A DNA stretch of 64,000 nucleotides from Zoroaster sp. YZ-2022. Taxonomy: Eukaryota; Echinodermata; Asteroidea; Forcipulatida; Zoroasteridae. Below, piece after piece: positions 1 through 10,144 of this stretch; positions within the stretch are counted from its first letter, which is position 1; each line of letters begins with the position of its first letter. The stretch covers positions 992,001-1,056,000 of the forward strand of contig CM055834.1 of NCBI GenBank assembly GCA_029582265.1. Reading direction: 5' to 3'. The translations under genes and the position numbers were made by a program. The notes beneath the pieces are model-generated. The model saw only the letters and a list, made by a program, of their open reading frames with translations. It did no database searches and was not told where the DNA came from.

Positions 1-905
1 TTTCCAATCGAATGGTCCCCTCACATGTTTTCCACTGGCTTCGCGCACTGTTTTGTATGTCAACGATTGCGACTCAATCTACACGTTTTCAAATCAAATG
101 GCCCTCACACGTTGTGCACTGGCTCCCCGCACTGTAGAAATTGGACGGCAGATAATGACGGTACATGCAACCTATGTAACTCAGGTATTGAAGATGTTAG
201 ACACTTCTTGTTTACATGTCATGCTCTTAATAATATTAGATCCGAAGAATATACAAAGTTAGAAAACTATCTTATGTCAAATGAATATTATGATATATGG
301 GAGCTTTTTATATCCGGCAGCTTAGATGTTAAATATCATCTCACACTTGGGAGCACCTCAAGTATATTCTGTAATATAGAAAATGCCGATATAATTTATT
401 CATTATTTGATACTTTCTGTAAATCATATGTTAAGCGTGCGTGGAAATTGAGATCCGATATTATTCGGACTACAATGTAAATAATCTCTTCTTGCATACT
501 TCGTTGCTGTAATTATGTTTGTATATGTTTTATATTTTTACTATATTTTCTAGAACTCATTTTAAATCAACTTGGGTTCCAGTGGTCATTGATAGCTATA
601 GTATATGATTGATGGTACACCCTCAGATTTGGTGTCGCGCGTGCATCCCTTGTTCTGGACAATACCTACGACGTCAAAGCTGAGAGTGTATCATCACACA
701 TTTTTGTATCTTGTTAATTTGCTTTTAAATGTGTTTTGTATTATTTATGTGTATGTGTGTCGGACGCACCGCCTTTTGGCCGAGTGCCACTGTTGTAAAA
801 GTGTAAGTCCAAATAAATAAATAAAATAAAATAAAATAAATGTACGTGTGTCAACGATTGTGACTCGATCTACACGTTTTCAAATCGAATGGCCACTCAC
901 ATGTT
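1..905 (+). mobile_element. 5'-truncated LINE tail with flanking partial copies
   Basis: The end of a non-LTR retrotransposon: a C-terminal coding remnant, a 3' UTR, then an (AAATA)n tail at about 816-840. The last 60 bases before the tail (GTGCCACTGTTGTAAAAGTG and on) closely match the end of the LINE that finishes near 39345, so both belong to one family. Pieces of the stretch ACACGTTTTCAAATC appear near 78-92 and again at 872-887, just after the tail. This looks like tandem or nested truncated copies rather than a clean target duplication. Confidence 0.75.
25..480 (+). pseudogene. LINE reverse transcriptase C-terminus fragment
   Basis: Only the C-terminal domain of a LINE polyprotein survives. 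It contains a Cys-His cluster (CNLCNSG..., then HFLFTC) that matches the C-terminal cluster of the LINE at 36316-37263 (CKTCNNG..., HFLFTC), followed by the shared pattern of acidic residues and WELF. The first 20 or so residues are probably not original coding. It lacks any reverse transcriptase core and cannot be autonomous. Confidence 0.7.
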
Positions 906-1090
906 GCATGTTGAGCATTGTACGCAATATGGATGAATTTGCTGTGTCAATCACAGCGAAAAGTACAACAAAACTGCTTGGGATACTTTTATTCTGAAGC
1001 AAAATTCCTTGCTGATAGGTATACAAATGAAAAACATGGTATGTGGTTTCAGTTCCAATGCATTTCAATCTTAAAATGACAGTCAAGGAG

Positions 1091-1121
<31 letters not shown>

Positions 1122-2230
1122 GACCGACCGACCCCTTCAAATATTTTCACTGGAGGGCAACTCAACAATTTTTTTTTATTTGGCCTTATACCCTGTGCTA
1201 ATTTTGTCGTAATATTATTTTAGTATGGACATGTATTTAATTGATTGACATATAATGGCAGACATATAACCTTATATTTTAGGATGTCAACAAAAAACAA
1301 AAATTATATTGTTATTATTTTGTTAGGCACTTCACCTCAAATAGTATTCATGTGTAATATTTATAATATTTTATATTATGTGGAGATTAAATATGTATCG
1401 CCCGTGTTTGGGCCGATTTGACGGTAAAAAGAGATTTAAACGTTGATTTGCTATTTTTCTGAGGTTAAGGAAGTTACATATAAGCTTTCTTTTGAGACAT
1501 TGAACGAAAAAAAATCCGCCAAGGATTAGTACCACTAAATTAAAAACTCAACATTAATAAAAGGCTGGACCCCGCGTTTAATTATCAGGTTGCACGTGAC
1601 CATACAATTCTATATAACAGGCCGAGGGCACGGGACAGTCTTCTGATTGGCCAGTTTCCGACATCCGAATTTCATAGTTGTTTGTTTTTCGTTAACAACG
1701 ATATTATCTTTCAAAATTTGTTCGCTTTATAAATTCTATTTTGTGGGTCATCTTAGCTAAACGAGTGCGATATAGGCCTGTCTTGAAGTACAACATTAAA
1801 AATGCACATATAAACATGCACACTGTTTTCCTGCCATGAAAACACCCTGGTACTCTCAAGGACACCGTTGTGACATGGTATTTCCCCACTATTTAAAGAC
1901 CATACTGCCCACCTTCTGGGCTATACACCCATAAGAGCTATCAGATAACAGTTATACTCAAAAGTTCAATAACTACCCTAAATTAGAAAACAATCCGGAT
2001 ATCAAAATATTGATTACGTTTAAAGTTAAGGTATATAATTTTGAATTACAAAATTGCCAAATGGTCGAATTGTAATGTTGCTTGATAACTTGGTGTATAG
2101 AAGCCGATGATGATATCCTTTGTAATGATATTTTTGAGGTGTTGTCGATTTTAGGAAAAGTGAAATGATTTCCAGGTGGGATCTATTGGAGTATATTTTG
2201 CCAACATTACCAATGCTGTATCTTCCTTTC
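906..2230. other. Non-coding, no feature recognised
   Basis: AT-rich sequence with a poly-A run at about 1090-1117 and short T runs. I see no convincing gene, inverted repeat or RNA. The short ORFs here have no family resemblance. Confidence 0.5.
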
Positions 2231-2251
2231 AAACTTACCAGCTACCATTTG

Positions 2252-2385
2252 GAGTGTAGCAAAATAACCGACCGGGTACGAATATCGCTGCTTGACAGTT
2301 ATATTCGGGAACTGGTCTCCAGTCAGTTCCTCAAGGTACACACCCTTGTCGGTCCACTCTGGAGAGTTCACTGCTGCTGACAGAA
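2252..2385 (-). CDS. Possible host exon, unknown gene
   Basis: On the minus strand an open stretch encodes a segment containing NSPEWTDKGVYLEEL and FPNITVKQRYSYPVGYF, and ends at a perfect donor, GTAAGT, near 2251. A possible acceptor (TCTGTCAG) lies at the upstream end. The composition looks coding, but I do not recognise the protein. It might be a chance ORF or a captured exon. A signal-peptide ORF on the same strand lies beyond the Polinton at 29517-29651; linking the two is speculation. Confidence 0.3.
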
Positions 2386-2439
2386 TCATATTAGAATTAA
2401 GTTTGTTCTCAAAATAAACATAATCAGTTTGCAGGGGTC

Positions 2440-3030
2440 CCGCACAGATGCAAGACCCATTCTGGGTCAGATTGACCCGGAAAATCGATCCGAGAGAATC
2501 CAACCGACCCAGATACTTGGTCTGAAAGAATCCTTGTCAACAATTTCCGATTCAGAATCAAGGATAGTGACCCCAATTTGGTCTGACAGCTACAAAGCCT
2601 GTCTTACCTGTTACAGGGTGTGATGCACTCCGGCGCAGGGGCCGTGTACGGGAAAATCCCTCTCGAAAATAATTTTTTTTTTTAAATACAGTCATTATAA
2701 GCATCGTCCTTTTATATGTTATTACACACTTTATATTAGGTTGGTTAATATTTAGGGTTAAGTGACATTGTTTAGACGCAATCGTTTCGTGTCAAGACGC
2801 AACTTTCGAGCTATAGGGTCTTACCTGTTACGGGGTGTGATGTAAACTGGCGCGTGCGCCGTCTACGGCTAAGTCCCTCTAGAGAATAATGGAAAACATT
2901 ACAGTCATTATAAGCATCGTCCCTTTATAATAGTTTATAGGTTATTACACAATTTAGATTATGTTGGGTAATATGTAGGGTTAAGTGACATCGTTTAAAC
3001 GCAATCGTTTAGTGTAAAGACGCAACTTTC
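2440..3030 (+). repeat. Dispersed repeat, left copy, second half duplicated
   Basis: This matches 30990-31320 in the same orientation: shared blocks include GGTCAGATTGACCCGGAAA, GAGAATCCAACCGACCC and CATTATAAGCATCGTCC. In this copy the second half occurs twice in tandem (about 2604-2800 and 2820-3015). The two copies flank the Polinton outside its terminal repeats. They are far too diverged to be its target duplication. Confidence 0.7.
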
Positions 3031-3128
3031 TTGCAATTTTGACGAAAGAGCCGCTTATTTATTTATTTTGATTCTTATTATGTTTTAGTTCGTGTTGTCC
3101 GTTTGTATGGTGTTCTATAATGGACACC

Positions 3129-3240
3129 TACGCGGCGCCTTTTTTTTCTACGCGGCGCCTTTTTTTTCCACGCGGCGCCTTTTTTACGCGGCGACTTTGT
3201 TTTTGGGCGACGACTTTTTGTTTTTGGGCGGGGACTTTTT
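3129..3240 (+). repeat. Short minisatellite, ACGCGGCGCCTTTTTT unit
   Basis: Three to four copies of a roughly 17-bp unit (ACGCGGCGCC followed by T runs), degrading into ACGCGGCGACTTT variants. The ORFs over it on both strands, lysine- and arginine-rich on the minus strand, are repeat artefacts. Confidence 0.7.
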
Positions 3241-3333
3241 TTTACGTATATAGCGACTTGTTGAGTGTTTTGGGGATTCCCGTACAGGTTACTCACGCGC
3301 ATGCACTTAACTATGGTGTTCTAAAAAGGCCAC

Positions 3334-3351
3334 ATGCACATTAGTAGTATA
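3334..3351 (+). repeat. Left terminal inverted repeat of the Polinton
   Basis: The left end reads CATGCACATTAGTAGTATA. The complement of the right end reads CATGGCACATTAGTAGTATA, a one-base difference. Similarity fades just inside (GTAGAAGGGGG versus TGAAAATGGGG). The true terminus may be the AGTAGTAT within it. Confidence 0.55.
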
Positions 3352-3670
3352 GTAGAAGGGGGTTTCGCGATAATTAAAAAATAATTGTTTTTAAAAGAAA
3401 AAACCAATTCGCGATAAATTAAAAAAAATGATTTTTTTTTTAAATAAGGTTGTTTTTTAAAACCAAGTTGGGTTTGTTGGTTGAGTAGATATGTCGTGGG
3501 TAGGTGTAGGAGGACTTTTAAAAATATATATAAAATTTGGCTGACTTGTTAAAAAGGTGGGGTGTTTCGCGATAATTAGAAATAAAATGTTTTTTTTTAC
3601 ATAAAAAAGATATTGAAAAAGTTAAATTGAAAAAACGATTTGAAAAAGATGTAGTAGTATGATAAAGAGG
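3352..3670. other. AT-rich subterminal region of the Polinton
   Basis: No gene was seen. It holds A/T runs and two copies of TTTCGCGATAATTA (about 3363-3376 and 3567-3580), with a third partial copy TTCGCGATAAATTA near 3407. These may be subterminal repeats of the element. Confidence 0.45.
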
Positions 3671-4046
3671 ATGTCTAGCTACAGTTCAAAGAGCAAAGCG
3701 CAACTGAGAGAGTTTGTAGAAAAAAAATAACATCGAGGTATGTGAACCCAGTGGAAAATACGGTAAACTAACTAGATTGGATTATTTATTTGCGGTAATG
3801 AAATATTTAGATAAATTACCACCTAAAACTATTATTCCGTGCGAATGGTTTTTAATGGGTTCGTTTAACAAGTGTAATCAGCCAAGTGTGGCGGGCGACA
3901 AATTTTGTCGAATACATCAGTATCGTATTCGACGAGGAAAATATATATCGGCCCCATGTAGAGGGTGTGGTCGCGGCACTAAAACAAAGTCTCATTTATG
4001 CACGAAATGTGTAGATTATAAATTTAAAAAAATTATACCGCGTTGA
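3671..4046 (+). pseudogene. Small SAP-like and Cys-rich protein gene, frameshifted
   Basis: An ATG at 3671 opens a frame with a Ser/Lys-rich start and a helix (KAQLREFVEK) resembling the first helix of a SAP DNA-binding motif. It terminates in an A-run at about 3720-3730. The adjacent frame continues (PSGKYGKL, then LDYLFAVMKYL) and ends in a Cys/His-rich tail with CNQ, CRIH, PCRGCGRG and CTKC, which probably binds zinc. The indel in the A-run is the apparent break. The function is not known; a nucleic-acid-binding role is inferred from the motifs. It is the leftmost Polinton gene. Confidence 0.5.
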
Positions 4047-4229
4047 AACAAGAGCTAGATTAAATTTTAATCTCGTTATAAAAGAGTTGAAAGAATTAAA
4101 AATTTGAATTATACGCTGGTGGTCTTTTTTAGACATTCTACCTCTAAACGTTGATCTATGTAAGATTTTTCTATTGCAAATTTTGCAGAAAATTTAAAAG
4201 TTTTTCTGCAAGGTCTTTTTTTTCGATAT

Positions 4230-4776
4230 CAATAGACTGAGCGTCTTTAGGAGTAAATTTTGTTCGAATGTTTTCTTTGTGAGTACTTGTTTCGCTCCTC
4301 GCTGATTAAAAGAAATTCCTCTTGACTTATAAGACCGTCTTCAATCGCTTTTGAAACGTGACTGACAATGGTGTTTAGTTTACTTTCGGCTAAAACTCTT
4401 ATCTCGTTGTGTTTCTTTGATTTTTTTTATTGAGTTTGTATTTCGCGTATTTTATCGCCATCGCCATACTACCTAGCCCGATGGCTACTCCTTCTAAGGC
4501 GAATCCGATCGGCGCTGCTACGACGCTAGCTAAACTGGCAATTCCTATCGCTCCGACTCCGACAGCGCCTAATTCAGCTATTGTTTCTACGATAGAACAA
4601 GTTTTAATGATTTTATTATATTTTTTATACGATCTCTCGCGTTCATTTCTTTCTACGGAAATTTCTTTTTGGATGTCGTTGATTTTTTTTTGTAATCTAA
4701 ACGCATTCACATCTACATTACTTGTGACGATTGGTAATGTGGGATATATCTTTGTTGTATCGTTAGAGATATTCAT
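4230..4776 (-). pseudogene. Small hydrophobic membrane protein gene
   Basis: The minus-strand start at 4776 gives a Lys/Glu-rich predicted coil (about residues 28-55), then a long Gly/Ala/Val-rich hydrophobic stretch (about 63-105), then a basic end. The frame closes near 4399 by a T-run slip. Another minus frame continues to about 4230 with a helical segment including SKLNTIVSHVSKAIEDG and ISQEEFLLI. I recall proteins of this shape (coil, Gly/Ala-rich membrane segment, EEF-type tail) next to similar polymerases in other invertebrate genomes. A virion membrane-active role is only a guess. Confidence 0.5.
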
Positions 4777-4806
4777 TATTCTATTAATAAAAAAGATTAT
4801 AATTTT

Positions 4807-5288
4807 TTAATTCAATGAAAAACTTTCAATTTTTATATCGAAACAGATTCCCGTGGCTATAGCACCAAAAAACGTCGCTTGTACAAAGACTTCTAGATCT
4901 TGAATATTGAAGCAAATTCCACATTCTAAATGTTGCGGTAAAGCGTCAAAAGAAAAGTTTGGATTAAAATCATCGGAAGTGAAAAATATATAAGCTGTGT
5001 TGGCTACAAACATGCGCTTTGAGGTGATTGAATAAAAAACATTACTCCCCTTGATTCTTTTCGCAAAAATTGAACAGTATGTAGGTTCAGTTTCGAGAAA
5101 AAACAGGGTTGATTCGCCGATCCATTCCACTCGAGGTAAATGGGTAGTCTTCCCATTAAATTGATCAATGGTGTCGTATGACGAACTTCGTTTGGAGCGA
5201 TACGATTATGATATTCATAAATGGATGGATTGTGATTTTTAGATAAAATGTGTTTGTTTTTACGAGTTGGGCCGTAAATACTCGCCAT
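4807..5288 (-). pseudogene. Unknown Polinton protein, frameshifted
   Basis: The start at 5288 directly follows TATTATAA (start context TTATTATAAATGG). The first frame gives a polar N-terminus (SIYGPTRKNKHILSK). Around 5000-5130 the reading moves to another frame that runs to 4807, with strand-like segments such as FVQATFFGAIATGICF. It lies between the small membrane protein gene and the putative minor capsid gene, all on the same strand, consistent with a structural operon-like block. No family was recognised. Confidence 0.45.
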
Positions 5289-5297
5289 TTATAATAA

Positions 5298-5980
5298 CTA
5301 TTTATTAATTTCGACGGTTATAATGACCGGCATACTGTGATTATTAATGTCTCTAGCGATAGAATCTTTAATTTTAAAACTCAATTCGTTAAAAGTGTCA
5401 GTTTTGAGATTTTTTCGTAATGGATTAGAATATTCTATCCATGTACTTTCGCCAATTTTTTTTTCTTGTAACGGAAAAACGTTTAAAATACTCGAAGGTT
5501 TACCGTTGAAAAATTTTTCGCTCGTAGAAATTTGATCGCAATGAATGTACATTATTTTAAAAGGTTGCAAATCAATTTTTCCACGATGCTCTCCCATAGC
5601 TAGAAATTCATCCGGAAACCCGAGTAAATTAGCGAGCCCGGATGAACATTTTATTTTTTGGTTTTGATTATTAATTTGAAGCAAAGATTCACCTTGACTT
5701 TCATCAATAACAAATGTAAGCCAAGGCGTGTTATTTGCGACAATATCGATAATTTCTTTTATATTATAAAGTCCAGGATCGATAAATTGAATTTCTTCCG
5801 TCGGCCTTTCATTCGTATTGGTTTTACGACGCAATATTTTTCTTTTTTACGCACATTATAGTAACCGACCCAAAAGTTGGCGTTTTTTAACGAAATGGCG
5901 AGTTTACCATCGCGATTATCGATACTATTATCGAATACGACTGGCTTGCTAAAATTTTTAATTTCGATCGTATGATGCAT
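5298..5980 (-). pseudogene. Putative minor capsid/penton-type protein gene
   Basis: The start at 5980 (MHHTIEIKNF) gives a beta-rich N-terminus with DNRDGKLAISLKNANFWVG. A frameshift near 5830 moves reading to the frame that continues with FIDPGLYNIKEI, LLGFP, IDLQPFKIMYIHCDQIST and FFNGKPSSIL, ending in VIITVEINK at 5298. The whole, about 225 residues, looks like strand-rich jelly-roll protein. I recall the pattern (NFWVGYY, then YIHCDQ..T..FFNGKPS) as a protein that accompanies Polinton-like polymerases in invertebrate genomes. Penton or minor capsid is inferred from size and fold impression. Confidence 0.5.
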
Positions 5981-6028
5981 TTTATTATAAACTAAAAGAT
6001 AAAAATAATATTAGTTTATAATAAAATG
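5978..6028. promoter_or_regulatory. Symmetric divergent promoter between two Polinton genes
   Basis: Two start codons face away from each other at the ends of a perfect inverted repeat. CATTTTATTATAAACTAA (5978-5995) is mirrored by its complement at 6011-6028, with a 15-base AT-rich spacer. Each ATG is preceded by TAGTTTATAATAAA. The two genes therefore share identical upstream sequence and should be co-regulated with a very short or absent 5' leader. Confidence 0.7.
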
Positions 6029-7263
6029 TCGATTCCTTCAGCATTTCGGAGTAATTTATCAAAACGATATCAACAATCTGGAAATTTTGTAGCTGGAACA
6101 ATTTCTTCCAGCGACTTGACTAATGTAAATATTTATATTAATTAAAATGAGTTTTTTAATGTAGTACTTGATAATCCATTTGAAAAATACAAGTTGCCTC
6201 ACGTCGATAGTGACGAGATAGTAAATAGCTGGAATTCTAATCCGCTGAAGTTTTATCAGAATCAAATAAATTTTGTAACGTGGTGTAGTACGACGGGGTG
6301 TGGCGAACATTTGTTTCATTAGAACCCGATGATTCGTATTTTTTTCAAATTTCACGTCTATTATCAAATTAGACGATTACTCAAAGAAATGAGCATTCCC
6401 CTATCTTTTCAAAATTTTTGGAGCACGTTTGAAAACAATATAGACATTAGCGCGTATAATAACATATGCAGAGCCGTTCACGTCTCGCCAGTATCTGATT
6501 GGAAACAACAAGTAGACAATAACTCGAGAGGATTGGGAATAGCTTATTATTACGACAACGGTTACATTCCGGTACCTGGGAAAGACTACGATAATTCGAG
6601 TTTACACGTTGCGTTTAATGACGTGAGTGATGATGATTATTACAAAACCGCGACAAAGATGGGTTTTGGTGATCATCCCTCGACGTATACAGTCGCTTAC
6701 ATTTCACAATCTCCACAGACTGAGCGAGCTTGGGTTAAATTTATACTCGGCTTGAGTCAATCTCAACGCGTAGCAAATATTGCTATAGAACAAATCAACG
6801 ACTCTATAAAAACGTACGTTCACGCGACGCAAAAAGCTCAGGCTAAAACTGTAAATCAACGACTCTATACCAACGCGTTGGGATTAGCTAAAGGTTTTAC
6901 GGATATAGGTATATAACAAATCAACGACTCTATAAAGTATAAGAATTCTCTATGGAATTCTCGTAGTTGGTACGGGTTCAAATGCAAAAAGAGAATTTTT
7001 AAACATTCTCGATGCTTCGATCGATTCTCCAATCGATTTACAATCTTCTATTCAGAGGTATCAAGATTATTTACAATACGCTCGATCGCAGTTAAACTTT
7101 ATTATTGGAGAATACCATATGCCATCCGACATGAATTTACAAATAGGTACGTACGTGGGATACAACAACAATATTTTAATCGCAACGCCAGATTTATCGC
7201 TCGGATCGAATCAAGACACGAATTCAACGCCCGTTCCGCCACCATCCATCGATACACCACAGC
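6026..7263 (+). pseudogene. Large putative virion protein gene, several frameshifts
   Basis: The ATG at 6026 (MSIPSAFRSNL) leads a frame that stops near 6144. The next frame carries VVLDNPFEKYKLPHVDSDEI and WNSNPLKFYQNQINFVTWC. From about 6329 to 6916 a long frame carries FKFHVYYQIRRLLKEM, then GLGIAYYYDNGY, and ends in a helical segment (IEQINDSIKTYVHATQ). A last stretch to about 7260 includes SSIQRYQDYLQYARSQLNF and MPSDMNLQIGTYVGYNN. I recall the same order of motifs in unnamed proteins next to Polinton-type polymerases. Its role is unknown; length and neighbours suggest a virion component. The 3' end is cut by the TTAA transposon at 7264. Confidence 0.55.
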
Positions 7264-7371
7264 TTAAAGATACACACCGCCTTTGTCGCGCGAAATTGGG
7301 CGATAAAAAACGCCCCTCAACATTTCATTGTTTTACATATATGGTTGGAAAGATCTTTCAAAAATAGAATA

Positions 7372-8510
7372 TAATTGTCCACACAAGTCCCCCTGAAAAA
7401 TGCGTTGTTTTTCTGTTATTGTACAAAAACCAATGTCATGTGACTTTCTTGAACCATTGTCCAGAAAACTCACGAGGACAAAAGTTATAGTCGCACTTTC
7501 AGACGTTTAAAAAGTTTATTACTGAACCAAATTAAAGAATAATTATTTTTTATAGTTCATTGATACATGACAAAAGTGAAATGATTTTGAAACAATGGGT
7601 GAAAATTGTCTAAATCGACAAAAAGCCGAAAGTCTTGGCACTTTCCCGAGACACCGGGAACCGAACCAAGATTGTACCAGTACAGCCATGGGCGCCAGCG
7701 CGGCAAAGCGCCCGAGGCGTGAGCCCACTGGTACATGGTTAGGCCATAAATATATGAACACTTTTTGCGTGGAAGCGTAAAGCAGGGTCTCGACCACTGT
7801 GGTGCTTTTCGTGTCGGGTATTTTGAATTATGATACTGCCAGCGAGTTTAGTTTTGGAAACACCAATGACGCATTCATTCGGAACATCGTCACAGCCCCT
7901 TCATCATATCAACACCAATAAAAAAGTGACAAAAACTGTTCAGTTTGGAAGGCCATCCGTCAATATCAACGCCAGAATTTCGACCGAGCGGGCTGGGCGA
8001 AGAAAGGCTCACCGTCTACGGAAAAAAACGACGCATGCCTGGCGACCATTGACGGGCCAGCCAACCTCAAATGATAGCAAACACTCAGGGATTTGATTGT
8101 TGAACGTGATGGTGACCATGATGATACCATGAATAATGTCGCATTTGTAGGATTATTGTTGGACAGGTAAGAGTAATAAAAGAGAAATATTGTTTGATAA
8201 TATAATACTCGTAGGGCTTTTTGTGTGGCTGTAGCCCTATGCTGAACTAGTTTTATGATGAATTTCTGTTAGCCATCACATTATTTTTGATAGTTCCTAT
8301 AGCCAAGGCCCAATGATATTGTGATGATTTTTACAATACAGACATGATAATTATGAGATATAGTTTAGATTAGAAAGCAGAACAATTTCCAGTGAATTAG
8401 TTGTAAATTCCACCATCGATGCCCGGATATTTTATAGGGAAGATGGTGAAAATTCAAACATGGACTGGAGGAAATACAAAATGTAGCATCAGGTACCATT
8501 ATTCCCCTAA
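7372..8510. other. Left interior of the TTAA transposon, no gene called
   Basis: I see only short ORFs. A segment near 7620-7790 contains GGTTCGGTTCCCGGTG on the minus strand, which resembles a pol III B box but lacks a matching A box. An ORF at 7830-8096 is unconvincing. Near 8643-8744 and 9390-9467 there are AG...GT-bounded open stretches that could be exons of a decayed transposase or captured gene. Confidence 0.35.
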
Positions 8511-8564
8511 ACGTACGATTACGATTACGATTACGAGTACGAGTACGAGTACGAGTACGAGTAC
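8511..8564 (+). repeat. (GATTAC)n/(GAGTAC)n simple repeat
   Basis: Hexamer repeats: ACGATT units turn into ACGAGT units over about 54 bases. Confidence 0.8.
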
Positions 8565-8944
8565 TATTTAATTGGATTTTTAATATGCACCATGTCCATC
8601 ATATCCACCATTATTTCATTAGCTGTTATGTTTTGTTTTATAGTACGAGAAAACATCACTGCCAGTATTTTCACTTGCATCAACACCATGTAGAGTTCAC
8701 CTGATTCCGTTTCCAGTATTCACAGCTCCAAAGCGTTGCCAAGGTAGAGTAAATCTTGGATTGATTCAGATTAATTTTTTTATCCCATAATTTTTGTGTA
8801 TATATAGAAAACTTGGTTGATGTAAATATTTGTTTTTCTATCAAACAAAATCAGATTTACAGAAACAATTTCTCATTTAGAAAAAATGAAGTTGTGCATT
8901 CAGGTTTTTTCCCCTTGTGCATGCTTAATGTTAACTTGTCCATA

Positions 8945-9174
8945 TTAAAGGGACAATATCACGATCAGAGCAGACTTTCAACAGGGCATGGAATCAGTGT
9001 CCTAGTTTAAGATGAACACAGTGACTGAAACTTACTGGCTCATTTATGCAGCAGCAATGATAGTATGACCTTATCATGTGGGATATTATTTTCAGTCACC
9101 GTAGATAATCTAAAACAAGCACTCCGATTCCATGCCCTGTTGATCATGACCGTTGTCCTCTTAAAGGGAAAGTA
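8945..9174 (+). mobile_element. TTAA MITE family A, copy 1
   Basis: It begins TTAA-AGGGACAATATCACGATC and ends GTTGTCCTC-TTAA. It contains GGGCATGGAATCAGTG and its approximate complement (CCGATTCCATGCCCTG). A longer relative lies at 47103-47586. The closing TTAA is followed at once by AAGGGAAAGTACAACATTGG, the start of MITE family C. Confidence 0.65.
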
Positions 9175-9908
9175 CAACATTGGTTATAATTTGAATTGTG
9201 TGTGTGTGAATGATAAGTGTACTGTAGCACTAATAATTAGTCAAAGTAGCTTTACATGTGTTAATTATTACTGGCTATTTTGTTATTTATGTCTTTGTGG
9301 TCAGTTTCATTTCTCAACTGCTAGAGTAATCAGTTCAACGTAATCTTTCTTTTGTAAGATTATATACATTATGTTTGTTCATGTTTGGTCCATAGATGAG
9401 ATGAAGGGAGATGGAGACAGAGACGAATGCTCAGTTCATCATGTCACCTACGTATGTGAATGGGGGTCAGTAAACGGAAGCCTACAACATCCCACTTACT
9501 AGCAGACATTCCATTGAATAAGAGTTTTCTCAAGAAGATTACCTAGTATATCAACTTCAGGTTTGTTACGGGTGCCATCCAATCAAAAGTTTCTCGGAAG
9601 TATAGAGGACATGTCCTACTTTCAAGACCCTCAAAAATTGCTGGTATAACATGAAAATGTTTCAAGGCAACTGACAGCCCTCAACCCCCCCCCCCCCTAC
9701 ACACACACACACACACACTCAAACAAATTACTCTATTAGTATTCTGTACTACCTTGAAAATGTTGAAATATTGTGAGGCTTCACATGGTTGAAGAACAGT
9801 ATGAGTAAGAGTAATTATCTTTCAAGAGTAGTAAATAGCATTGGTTCTGAGAAGAACTGGCAGTGACATTACTTTATGTTTCAATCAGTATACTCTGATT
9901 GTCTTCAG

Positions 9909-9955
9909 GGGGATGAAGATGATCAGAGTATACCGATGGAAATTTCAAGTTATCT
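9909..9955 (+). ncRNA. Degenerate hammerhead-like motif
   Basis: The order GATGAAGAT, GATCAG, AGTATA, CCGATG, GAAAT, TTCAAG mirrors the better-preserved motif at 56173-56212. Several core bases differ (no intact CUGANGA, GAAAU instead of GAAAC), so it is probably dead. It marks a dispersed family. Confidence 0.4.
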
Positions 9956-10144
9956 CACCACTGGTTATTCTAAGAGCCAACACTATTAAACTGTAGAGAT
10001 AGTTACATGGTGCTACCACAAACCTCTTTATATGCATAATGATATTGACACTAGCCCAACACATGCTTTTCAAAAACCATGCCAGATGATAAATCAACAT
10101 GTAAAAACACTCATATGAAAATAGTTTGCCAGGGTTGTAGGTAG

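Noticed and set aside
3078..3302. Basic Lys/Arg-rich protein on the minus strand
   Set aside because: Arises from a GC/T-run minisatellite; no conserved feature.
7595..7797. tRNA gene near GGTTCGGTTCCCGGTG
   Set aside because: Only a B-box-like word; no A box or cloverleaf could be drawn.
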